64,000 nt of DNA, from the NCBI RefSeq assembly GCF_905475465.1, contig NC_062256.1:6953662-7017661 (forward strand). Direction: 5' to 3'. The DNA is from Pieris napi. Lineage: Eukaryota; Arthropoda; Insecta; Lepidoptera; Pieridae. The position numbers were made by a program, and so were the translations under genes. Shown one piece after another: positions 1 through 11,400 of this stretch (position 1 is its first letter; each line of letters begins with the position of its first letter). The notes under the pieces are model-generated. The model made no database searches. It was given only the letters and a program-made list of their open reading frames with translations, and was not told the origin of the DNA.

Positions 1-303
1 TTTAATATTATAAAATAAGTTTACCGAATATTGATGTACGGTATAAGTATATAATATATGTTTACGACTCTACGACTTTTAATGACATACTTTCAATTTA
101 TAGTAACGATTTCAATTAAATTTTTTGCAGTATCAACTTTATAGATTTTTATCAATAATTTTTCTTCTGTTAAACACATATACCGTTTGGACATAACCAC
201 CATGCTTACCTATTCATGATGATCTATATTCTTAGATGCATACATGAGCGTAAAAAATATTTACTTCAATAATTTTCTACAAGTCAAGCACATACATGAT
301 TAG
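1..303. other. AT-rich sequence before the first exon; nothing recognised
   Basis: The stretch is AT-rich with stops in all frames. It precedes an AG splice acceptor at 302-303, so it is probably intron of the plus-strand gene whose last exon follows. I see no repeat family or RNA gene in it. Confidence 0.5.
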
Positions 304-459
304 TTTGAACGTTGGGAGAAAAAAGTACGTCTCCAGCAAGCAGCACTTGCACTGGTACCAACTACCAGCATAGTACTAACAGGTGATGTTAATAGTAAAA
401 GTCTTATGGATGCTTTGTCACATCATGTAAAACAGATTCATGATTTATCAAAGAAATAA
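304..459 (+). CDS. last coding exon of a gene entering from the left; product not recognised
   Basis: After an AG acceptor at 302-303 there is an open frame of 51 codons ending at TAA 457-459. It begins FERWEKKVRLQQ and ends HHVKQIHDLSKK. The first third is charged and could form a helix. The middle is a short beta-like stretch rich in Thr and Val, and the end is again helical and basic. A polyadenylation signal AATAAA lies at 639-644, about 180 bases past the stop, which supports this as the 3' end of a gene. The rest of the gene lies outside the window. I do not recognise the family. The frame before the acceptor is not open, so this is not a complete small gene. Confidence 0.5.
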   Translation, partial: FERWEKKVRLQQAALALVPTTSIVLTGDVNSKSLMDALSHHVKQIHDLSKK

Positions 460-790
460 TTAATATATAATTATTCATAGAAATATTTGATGTTTGGACA
501 ACTATGAAAAATGGCAAGTGGCAACACAAGGTTTCAGATGGTTAGCAATACTGTATTTTTATTCTATGCGTGTTATAAGTCTTTGTTTGTAGAGTATTTA
601 CTATTTTATTCTATGGTTTGTAGCGTCATTCAACAAACAATAAAATTTAAGTCGAGGAAAAAGAAGTAAGAACACACTTATAACCATATTCTAATTTCTA
701 ACCTGTTGCAATCGCTAAATATTGAATTTAAAAGTGTTGTTGTGTAAGCTAGGCAATATATAGTGTATTTATCGCAACATAAGTTTTAAA
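460..790 (+). other. 3' UTR of the upstream gene and presumed promoter of the next
   Basis: The polyadenylation signal AATAAA at 639-644 ends the upstream transcript. The remaining 145 bases lead to the start codon at 791 and must hold the promoter and 5' UTR of the next gene if 791 is its first exon. No clear TATA box or initiator can be assigned. A TATATAG-like string near 757 is too weak to call in AT-rich DNA. Confidence 0.35.
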
Positions 791-2809
791 ATGCCTGCGA
801 GTAGTATTAACTTTTACCACATGCAAGATGCCAAAAATAATTTTGACGCCATCCGGCCTGCACCCATTTGCAGTGAAGCTAATTATTTTATGGGTCAATG
901 TCGCAACCTTCACATATCAACGAACTGCTATTATGGATATCACAATTCCAGTAATAGATCTGAAACTATCCAAGATACGGAAATGATAGAAACGACCTTT
1001 GATAATCCATTGAAGAATCCGCCAGTCATTGAAAACAACACAAGAAAGCGGTGTGCTGAAGAAAATGAACATTCGCGCAGTAAACGACAACGGCAGGGTA
1101 AGCATGTTAATTCATTCTTGATCTTGAAGCCTGATTGAAATCACCATTTTAATTTGCTTGTCCTATAATAAAAGACAGATTTTCAATGAGGCTATCTATA
1201 ATTTTTAAAATTTTCAGAGAATGGCTTTAAAAGTTGGGAGATCATAAATGAAGTCTAATATATATAGTTGATTTTCAGGTTAACTCTTGTTTTGTTGCTT
1301 TCTCTTATTGTTAATTTTATGTATTGTAGTTAGCATAGTTATAAGTGAAAAAAGCCAAGAGTGTTTAGAGATTTTGGTTCCCATAATATTAATATTCAGC
1401 AAGTATTGGTTACATTATTAAATTTTAGTCATAAACAAATGGTTTACTTCTGTATATAAACCCTTTTTAATCGATAATTTATATGAGTAAGATAAATATT
1501 CACCATTTCTATTACAATACACCAATATTCATATTGTTTTCAACATTCTCTTTAGAAGATTTATTTTTATATTATATTTATATTTATTTTACTATGATCA
1601 TAAAAACACAGAAATAGTATACTACATATTTACTGTCAAAAGAAGAGCTATCGCGACACTGGCATGTTTCACAACTAGCAAGAGCAGCGCGTCAGCTCTC
1701 CTTGGAAATAAAAGTTAAATAAAGATTTCATATGTTAATTTTCAATTATGATTGAATTAACATGTTTACAATTATTATCCTCATTTCAGTGCTTTATATC
1801 TTATCACAAACTTGTTAAGGTCTTCTGACAGAACAAATAAAATAATATATTGTGGAAAGTCAAAGCTTCTCTGAGTGTATACATTATCATCTAAATATTT
1901 TTTTTTAACTTGCATTGAAAAATATAATTGGATTGTATTTTTCTTTTAAATATTATTGACATTTAACATAAAACTTCTGTTTGAGGTCTATCCAAAACAA
2001 TATAGTATGTAAAAAAATTGTAATGCAGTCAAAACCATTTACAACAACATTGTTTAGAATAACACACTGATTATATTGATCAAAAGTCCTGGCAGAATTC
2101 TATTGTATTAGGTACTTAACAACAACATAATCAGCTGTTATTACTATCGGATTTTGCAATATGAGTAGTCCCTTTGATGTAGTTATAACAGATTTTGACT
2201 GTAGTTTATAATGATTATTCAAAATGCATAAATTTTATAATGATAAGGCATGTTTTTAAAATAACTAGTCGATAGTTTCCTCTTGCCACTAGATAATATA
2301 TTCTATAATGTTAATTAATTATTAATTTTAGGTGAAATTAAATGAAGATGTTTGTTTGATGTACGAAATAACAAAATTGTAATTTATGTTAAAGAATTAA
2401 GTAAATAATTCTCAAGAAAAAGCAACAAAAGTTGAGTGGACTTCCTATGAAAAAATTAAAGGGCACGCTGTGACAGAATTTGATTTATTTCAGAGGTTAT
2501 GGTGCCACCGACTTCCAACTACAACCCATGTTTACTGCGTCCAACCCACAACAATCCAGATATTTCTCGTTGTCTCATGGTCCATATGTTATAGCTTGTA
2601 AAACAAAGAAATAACTGTACAAATTTTAATACTTAATGTTATCAGTTAACAGATTTTAAGTAATGTTAATTTTATCTACAGAAGTACAAACAATGAAAAA
2701 ACATGGACCTGAGACTAACGAGAATTTGAAATTGGATTCCACATCAGAGGAATTAATGGCAACCTTATATTGGCATATTCACGGCGGGAACTTTTATCAG
2801 TGTGTGTGA
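791..2809 (+). CDS. small unrecognised protein with a basic KRxR tail, two or more exons
   Basis: Exon 1 runs 791-1097: an ATG followed by 102 codons and one extra base, then a good donor GTAAGC. It encodes MPASSINFYHMQD... and ends in a basic stretch, RSKRQRQ, that looks like a nuclear localisation signal; the start is the first ATG. The best terminal exon is 2682-2809 (acceptor TCTACAG, same phase), adding EVQTMKKHGPETNEN... to NFYQCV and TGA. AATAAA follows at 2915-2920. The product would be 144 aa. A third segment at 2496-2579 (28 codons, GYGATDFQLQPMF...) also fits the phase, but needs a weak GTCCAT donor; read on, it stops at 2612-2614. I recognise no domain or family. The tail of PCM1 converges on it from the right. 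Confidence 0.45.
1098..2495 (+). other. intron of the small plus-strand gene; no repeat recognised
   Basis: AT-rich sequence with stops in all frames. It starts with donor GTAAGC at 1098 and ends at a run of acceptors near 2491-2495. I see no transposon ends or RNA gene. Confidence 0.4.
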
Positions 2810-4041
2810 CAAAAATTTTAGACTGACAGTGTTAATTGACTATGATAAAAGACTATAAGTACTAAGCTAGAAAGTTTTTCTTTCAAGTATTATAATTTCA
2901 AAGGTTTTTTTCTAAATAAAGGTAAACTAGGAAAAGGGAGGTTTTTTATTTAAAACAATTAGATTACTTTTTTATATTTTATTTGTGCTAAATAAATATT
3001 ACATAAATTATGTCGAGACAAGCATTGCAAAATAATAGTATATTGAATAATATATGAATCGTCAAAAACTTCAGAGTTTAATCTGAAAGAAAAATATGAA
3101 AATGAGTATATTTATGTTTTTTCTGTTGCAGGTGCAGTGTTAGAAGAACTAATTTAAAATTTGTTTCAGGGATCGCTCAGACTAAAATGCTAAGTGTAGC
3201 TGTTTGAGTGTTTTGTTAATCAATATGATTTATTAATATCACCTTTCTGTTTTTCAGATTTGTCTTCCATATGCAGCCTTGTTGGCACACGGTCAAGTCC
3301 GAGCCATTCTGCTTCAGCCTTTAATGCAAATATTATTCAAATTTATACACTATTTTTGATATTCAAACTTTTTTAAGTTTGTAATTAATGAAGTAATTGA
3401 TGAAACATTGTATCTGTGATAATATGTACCTGATTTATTATAAGTAATATATGATTGTAATAAATGATATTTCTGAATGTTTTGTTTTTATATCTTCAGT
3501 GGAGTGACGAAACTGTACACAAGAAATAGTGGTTTATGCACACACTTAAGCAAAATGTGTCTGAATTCTTGACACAGAAAATTATGTCACCAATGTTGAG
3601 TGAAGCATTTAGGTTTAAAAAAATATAAAGATTTTTACTTTAAAAAATTCTAGCCAAGAATATTAACAGTATAATTAATGTAATCCTTTTCCAAGGCTGT
3701 ATTAAGTATTACAGACCTAGTTTTTTACATTATGATAGATAAGTCCCCTATCTAATTTATACCATTAATATAAAAATACATACAGTAAATTATAAAAGCA
3801 CTATCCTTTGAGATGTCAAAACTAGAGAAGAAATAGATAAGATAATTAAAAATGCGAAAAACGTTTTCATATTTATTTAGATTAAAATACAAGTAGAAAA
3901 CTGCAAAAGGTGCAATATGATAAGCGTTAAATAGGAAAAATACCATGAGCTAGCGGGACTGATTCAATATTACTGAGTATTTTCGTTAATAAATATGAAC
4001 ATATATGATATATCAGTCAAGATTAAAGGCTCACGGTAACC
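2810..4041. other. convergent 3' region between the small gene and PCM1, with further candidate terminal exons
   Basis: On the plus strand there is AATAAA at 2915-2920, then three more acceptor-like sites that would join the 1097 donor in phase 1. One is at 3131 (short tail GAVLEELI then stop) and one is at 3258, where about 40 residues begin DLSSICSLVG and end before a TAA near 3378. A weaker one lies at 3171. On the minus strand the PCM1 3' UTR occupies the right end, with its poly(A) signal (TTTATT on plus) at 3872-3877. No transposon is recognised. Confidence 0.3.
3872..3877 (-). terminator. polyadenylation signal of PCM1
   Basis: AATAAA on the minus strand, about 165 bases downstream of the PCM1 stop codon at 4042-4044. 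It is the nearest canonical hexamer and gives a short 3' UTR. Confidence 0.5.
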
Positions 4042-5494
4042 TCAGTTATTGGTATAGCGAGCAGCACAATTCATTAGTGGAAGGCATCTACAATAAAGTA
4101 CTTGTTGTATTACCTCTGTAGGGGTGACTTCCTCCGTGTCGACGACATCCGGTAGAGCCTCCGCATTACCGCCATCTCCATCCTGTCTATTTCCGGCGTT
4201 CTCGCTCACATCGGAGCGACACGTCTGGTCGGCTTCAGCCAAATCACCGTTAAGCATTTCCGAACACGTTATAAGATCGGATTTCCCTTCTTGACTATTG
4301 TTCGTGTCCGTGGAATCCATATCCATATGAACGTGTCCAGGCCAAATGTATGGACAGCCGTTAATCTGATGCATCTGAGTGTCGCTCGAACCAAACAGAC
4401 TCAAAGATCCCGCAACATCTTGCAAATTCGGTTCCGATATTTCACTGTGGTGATTGTCCTCTTCCACGCCTATCATGGCTGGCAAGTTCTCTATTATGTC
4501 TGTGGAGACGTCGCAAACCCTCATCCCTTCATATTTCAAGAGTGATTCGAGGAGCTTCTTAGCATGTCTGTTATCATTTGCATTATTGATAACAATATTC
4601 GCAAATGCCTCTAAGAGCTCCGGAGTGAAGATATCCTCACTCTTTACGACTAGGAACCGTAGGATTCTGTTGTCGATCTGCGGTAAACCGTTCTGCACGT
4701 CACAATAATTATCATGGTCCGTCGATGTCGTGGTGACAGCTTCCATTGAGTATTCCTCTTGGGTGGAATCGTTTTGGTTCTCTATAGCCGCATTGTATTG
4801 AGATATTTGACGGATTGCTTGAAGAACTCTTTGCCGCAGACGGTCGGAGCTGATGTGCGTCAGCTCCTTGAATAGTTGTATTAGGAAATCTGGATGAGAT
4901 TCGTTGACACCGATGAGGGTAGTGACCTCCGAGTAAATGCTTTCCCGTAGTATATCAAATAGTCTCGAGGTGGCTATTTCTTGGCTGGTTGTATTGGCTT
5001 CGGAGGTGCTTGCGATATTAATGTTGCTCGTTTGAGAGAAATCCAGCACGTTATAGTTTCTCCTGTTGGCAGAATTTTTGGAGGGTAGTTTCGCGCTGGA
5101 CTTTTTCTTATTGAGATTCGAATGGGACTGAATTATTTCTGGGATGGGGTTGGTAATATTGAGGTTTCTATTGGCGGCTTCTTGTCTATTGATGTTTGCA
5201 GCGGAGTCGTTCTGATTGCGCGGTACGGGTGCGTCTTCGTTCTGGTTGAGGTTTAGAACATCTGGGGCGGAAGAGAAAGACAGAGATCGTTCGTAGGCCA
5301 CGTTCGCCTGAGAGTTTCGCATTTGCTCTTCCGCTCTAGGGTCGTTTGTGTTTCGTTTGGGCGTGGCACACGGCGAGGCCTGGGCGGAGCCTCTTCGCAA
5401 TGAGTTATGCGAGCGTTCGAGAGGCGGGTTCGTGGAACTTGGACCGTCCGCGTTCGTCTTGCTATTTGTTGAGAGGAGATTTTGGCGAGAGTAA
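4042..5494 (-). CDS. PCM1: PCM1 terminal exon with the conserved C-terminal domain
   Basis: 484 codons from acceptor ATTGCAG to TGA 4044-4042, about residues 1,144-1,627. The order is SRQNLLS immediately after the junction, a Ser/Asn-rich disordered part, the conserved helical block near residues 1,325-1,375 (IYSEVTTLIG, LIQLFKELTHISSDRLRQR), a second helical part (FTPELLEAFANIVINN, AKKLLESLLKY), an acidic linker and a final LYCRCLPLMNCAARYTNN tail. The SRQNLLS and IYSEV...LRQR motifs mark vertebrate PCM1 C-termini and are the main basis for naming the gene. Confidence 0.9.
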
Positions 5495-8400
5495 CTGCAA
5501 TGGAAACACTGCAGTTATTATCGCTATATCATTAAAGAATTATGCCACTAAAAAAATATCATTTAAAGGTAAAATTTAACGTATGAACGTCATATAAATT
5601 ATCAATTTGATTATTGCAATCAGTTTTAGCATAAATCGCTTTCGACAAGCGTGACCCGCTAACTAATTAGTATGGTAATTACACTATAGCCGTATTTTTA
5701 ATTAGACGAAGTCAACTGACGTTTACGGTGTTGTCAGTTTTTAATGAAATAAAAATAGTGTTGTGACAAAGTGAATGATTGAAAAAACTCCTGAATTAAT
5801 GATCGGTGATGGCACTAGTCACCACGCCTCGCTTTGTAATACGCCATCAAAAAACTGATTGTAGTTACATACTACTAGAACCTAACTTATATCAGAGCAC
5901 TTTTATACAATTTTAAAATAGAAATAATATTATTTTATACTTTGAAATGATTAACTATTCACACTCATTGTTCATTCATCTGATTGAACAAGAACTGAAC
6001 GTATCACTATTACTTTAAATATGGCAACATTATTTTACAAATTACTTTAAATATGGCAACATTATTTTACAAAGTGACATTAGCTACTGTCAGTTGGCTT
6101 ACGACGAAAAATACGACTATAGCTTGACCAGTTCCATACAAATTAGTTTATAGAGGCACATCATTCGAAAAGCGATCTCTCAAGCCCTACGATGAAATAG
6201 GATTTTTTTATAAAGTATGTTAAAATTGAGTTAAAATAAGACAAATATAACATAGCGTTAGAAAACACACAATAAGAATTTGAAAACAGTTTGATTTCTT
6301 ACTTAAATTCTTGTAAACAAATTTACAAGGGCGTCCAAATTTATGTCTCGTAAACATTGATATACAAAAAATCCCAAGATGCACAGTCTCGAATAAAAGT
6401 AACGCTCGAAAGTGTCCCGAAACACTATTTCTGTCGCTTTCTATAACAGTATGTCTATAACAGAATATGTTACAAGCATATATTATTGCAAAATCAACCT
6501 TACGCGAATTGCTTAAAGTTGTTATTACAACGCAGTGTATACGTACTTAAAGCAATACAATTTTACGAAATTTTACAAGGTTTGATTGAGTGGAGTCGAA
6601 CATGACTTTTTTATTTACAACTATTTAACATAATTTTAAATTTATCCGACTTTTCGGGTGCTTAACAGCGTGCGTGGTCACGGTGACTGAAGACAAAAGG
6701 TGTTGGATGTTAAATAGTTGTAAATTTATAATAATACATAACTTTAATCCGGTTAAAAAGTTTTTTCTTTAAATTAAAAAAAAAAATGTTAAATTGGCTA
6801 CCTCCTGACCTACACTTTATATAGCGTAAATTTTAAGTCAAAAACTACACACAAAAAAGTTCAAAAGCACATAAATTTATTAATAAAAAAAAACACTAAT
6901 AAATAACATCGACTCCACTTATTAGACGCGAGACTATTTGAAATGAGCGCACAATTTAGAATGTTGCGCTCATTTTTTGAGGACGTTTTTTTGACGTTGA
7001 GTGTGCATCTTGGGTTTTTTGTATATCAATGCTCGTAAAGAATTAAACAAAAATTTAAAAAAAAGTATGTTATGAAAACGTAAAACCATGCAATAAGGTC
7101 GAAAATCACACAATCCTTACCCTAATAAATAATATGCATATAAACTAATTAAACTAATGTTCTATGGTTTTAACATCTGAAATAGAAATAATAAATTATA
7201 GATACAAATAAAAGATATAAATAAAAAACACAACTTTAAATATTTACCTTCTAAAATTATCCCAATAGTTATTGGCTCGATTTCCGGGCGGAACTTGGTT
7301 GTTCAGCGTGTGCGACGCAGTTTCCGCGCGCCAACGCTCTTCCAACTGGAACAACAAAAAATTAAAAAAAAAAGTTCTTCATTTGCGAACTGGCAATGTA
7401 TATTTAGAAACATTAATTTTTCTGACTTTCCTACGCGTTAAAGTTCTCAATTAAATAAAATAAAAATGTGATGAAGTGCCAGAATGTGAATCCTTATTTA
7501 GAATATGAACCAATAATAATAAAAAAGGGAGCGTGTACTTAGTACGCGCGTATGAAGTTATACTTCTTTGGCATTATTAAAAATATTTTTTAATTGCATG
7601 CAAATAATTAATTACAATAAAATAATCAAAGACTGGAAAAGGAGTCATTATAGTCAGTAAAGTTCAGTTTCATTTGAAAAATTAAATAAATAAATATTTA
7701 TTATTATTCTCTTACATTAAGTGTAACATAAATTCTATTATTATTCGAATGTTGTTTTTAAATTATGTCCAATGCCGTAGCATCTTCCGTGGGCGACTTC
7801 ATTCTGTTAATTTTGTGTCACGGTGCGCGCGCATCGTAAAATTTCACTCTCATTAATTTTTCATAACGCGCCTAAAGAAGTATAACTTCAATAACTTTGT
7901 TTTATTTATTTAACTGTTTAATGAAATTCACAGTTTTTATTAATTAAAAATATAGCCAAAACATTATATATAAATTAAAAATTAATTAAAAATAAGTTTC
8001 CTGTCGAAGTGTATGTAAGTATAAATTTTGTGGTCTTAAAATCTATTCGATTACCTTATTTCCTTCGAAAATATTCGTTTGAAGATAATATATAATAGTA
8101 TTTATAGTAATGTAAATATAGTACTCACGTGATTTATCTGCTGCCTCATATGATGTATATCCCGCTGCTGCATGAGTATTTGTTGCCAACACCAAGCACC
8201 CCAAGTACTGCACGAGCAGCCGCAAGCGCAGCCACACATTACACCTGCAAACCATTAACGGTGTAACAAAGTACTTCAAGAATTCTTTCGCGATTTTTTT
8301 AATATATGTAAAAATGGGCAATTTCATGTTAAATCAACACAAAAATTATATTTTTGAGATAAAATTTCAATCGTAGTGCTATCTCTATCCAATATTATGA

Positions 8401-11400
8401 AAACGAGAAAGACAGCTGCTCCACTGATTTGTAACAATAATGAACATATAGGTTCGTGCCAGAGCCATAAAGGGGGGGAAAAAATGAACATATAGTTTCG
8501 CGTTTAAAATATCATAGTTATAGTATTTCTCTAGCGCGTTGTTTTTAATAATCTCTGAAACGAATACAGATAAAAAAAAGTGCGTGCGTACAAAATACAC
8601 ATGACAGAAGTGAAACTTCTTTGGCAAACTAATTTTTCAAGTATTGTTCATATTTATACAAATCTAAAACTTTAGAAGTGCGAGACTTAGAGGGAGAGAA
8701 AAAGGAAGATATGTTAGGAATTTAATGAATTTAATTGTCATTAAAATATTAAAATTGTCGGAAATTAATACAAATTATAAATTGAATTTTTGAATGTATT
8801 GCTTCGATGATAAAAACACGTGCCATTTAAATTTACAATTCATCATTTGAGATTTCAATAAATTATTCTGCATAAGATATAAAATACTAATATTCCCTAA
8901 ATTCTGTTTACGAAATATAAAAAATATTATCACAATCGCTCTCTCCCTCTTTGACAAAAACGCTGCACATCTTCGTGACGTTCGGTAAAAATTATAACCT
9001 CATGCGCCTAAAGAAGTTTCACTCCAAAAATCCAGCAAAAAGCTAAAATAGGACATTAATAGCGATTATTTTTGTTCGCAAACTCACCACCAAAAGGCAT
9101 CATCATATTAAAAGGCATGGATGGGGGGTATGTCATCTGTGGCGTTCCCAGGAGACGCTCCATGGTTTGCGAGTGACTGTTTTGGGTGAATTGATTGGCT
9201 CGCATGTCCTGCAATAAAAAAAAACGACGGGATGCACTCCGGGAGTGCCGGCAGAAGTGAAAACTTGAATATTAACGTTGTGAATTTTTGATATTATGGA
9301 ATGGTTAGGGAATAATTTTGCACGAATTGCTTTAATTATCAGTATAAAAATACTATCATTTATGTGGTAGAATACAATACTTATTTATTGCGCTATCGTA
9401 CACAAACATGACAATTTATATTACATTAAATACGCCGCGCCAGCTGTCTACTCCCCATCCGTCTTACGAATTTTCGATCAGGTCACGTGTCCTGACGCGA
9501 GTTTAACATTTTTTACCCATTCCAAAAAAACTGTACAACGCCGCTAAAGAAGTTTTCACTTCAAAAATCTTAATAGGGACAGTAAGAAGTGTTATTATTA
9601 TGTCCGAGATTAAAATCAACAAATTTTTTGTTATCGGGAGACATTTTCTATGAAGTTCCCAAAACTGGGACCACTAAATTGATTTCTAGGCTAATATTGT
9701 AAAGGGAAAAGATTTGATAAGAAAAATAGCAGACCCGTTATCCTCTGTACACACTTCAAAAAAAACATTTAATTGTATACCAGTCTCGAATCCACTTGAA
9801 AACACACAAAAAATTTCATCAAATTCCGTCGAGCCGTTAAGGAGTTTAATTTTTATATATATAAAACGACGGGCAAACTGGCAGGAGGCTCGCGTTGACG
9901 GCCTTAAAAGAAATGGTACGGTATTTTACCGAAGATTTAAATACAAATTACATACCTGATTAGATTTAGAATTCCAACATGGCGGCGGCATGTGTGGATA
10001 CGGCATATTTGTAGCATTATCAACTGAAACAAAGTATTAATAGTGAATAAACATTTCTTTCTCTTTTTTTAAAGCTTAGGTATGAACTTAACTTAACTAA
10101 ACACGGAATTGTTCTAAACCGAGACAAAATAAAAAAACATCAAAAATGTGAGCCGTCACGGGACGCCTGGCAGATGTGAAACATCGACATTATTTTGTAA
10201 AAGTAAATAGTACAGGATCCATCGCCCATTTTTGCACTTGATTACTATCAAGCTAATTTTCCGTGAGTAGCTTTATTTTGATGAGACGCCCAATAATTTC
10301 CTGTACGAAACTCTCGATTGTGGTAGCTAACAGAAGTAGCTAGGATAAAATATGTTGATTTGATGATTCTCAAATATTGATTACTAACTGAATTTTTTTT
10401 TGTTAAATCTCAAGACAATTATCTAAATTATTCGAAAAAATATTTGTCCTACAAAATCTATGGTTTGATCAAAGAGTCCCCTCTTTCCGACATGTATCGA
10501 TAACGAGGTCATCATAAATGATTACTAACCAGCTGATTTTTTTTATTTACTTAAACTAACTGTAGACTGTACTAAAAATAGTAAATAATAAAAAAAAAAT
10601 AAAGTAAAATATGAAAAGCAGAAAAGAACAGATTGTGATAGGAACTAAATATGTCATAATGATAAAATAAAATATTACGATTTTTTTTCCAGATAACGAT
10701 GGCTATTTATTGAATAAACATTATTTTTCATTAAATACAAAAATTTACGAATTTATTTCAAATCGTGAATACTTAATTCGTTTAATCAGTGACTTCGAAA
10801 TACACACACACCGTACAGACTACTGCATATAGACTGTATATATATACCATCATATAGCGTGGCGTCGCCACGCCAGAAATCGGTTTTACGTACGGCTACT
10901 GATGTTTCACATCAAAACAGGCAAATACATATAGTATAGCCAAAGAGATTTTATTACAAGTTCATACATAGTATAATGCGAAAAGACTTTTTCCCCAACC
11001 TAATATGTATACCTTAGTATAGCGTGGCGACCCGTCGCCACGGCAAGCGTCGCCATGCCAACAAATCGGTTTACAAGTGAGCCTATAGATGTTTCACATC
11101 AATAGAAAAATGTTCTTACCGTGTTGTGAAGCTGGCGGCGTCATGTTATTCGGTTCCGGACGTGGTTCGTGTCGCGAATTGTTCACGCAATTATTTTGAG
11201 GCAACTGTAAATATTAAAAATTAATTATCAGATATATTCTTGTACTCCTATTGTACCGCGCGATCAGCTACGGATATTGAGAGGTAGAAATTGCGTATGA
11301 AAACGTCGGAAATGCTATTGGAAGATAAGACACTACAAAAACGAAAGCCATTTTTTTTTAATATATGGCTCTGGCACGATTTGTGCATTAGCCAGCGTCA

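Noticed and set aside
4291..4708. Plus-strand ORFs opposite the PCM1 terminal exon
   Set aside because: They are antisense shadows of a strongly supported coding exon.
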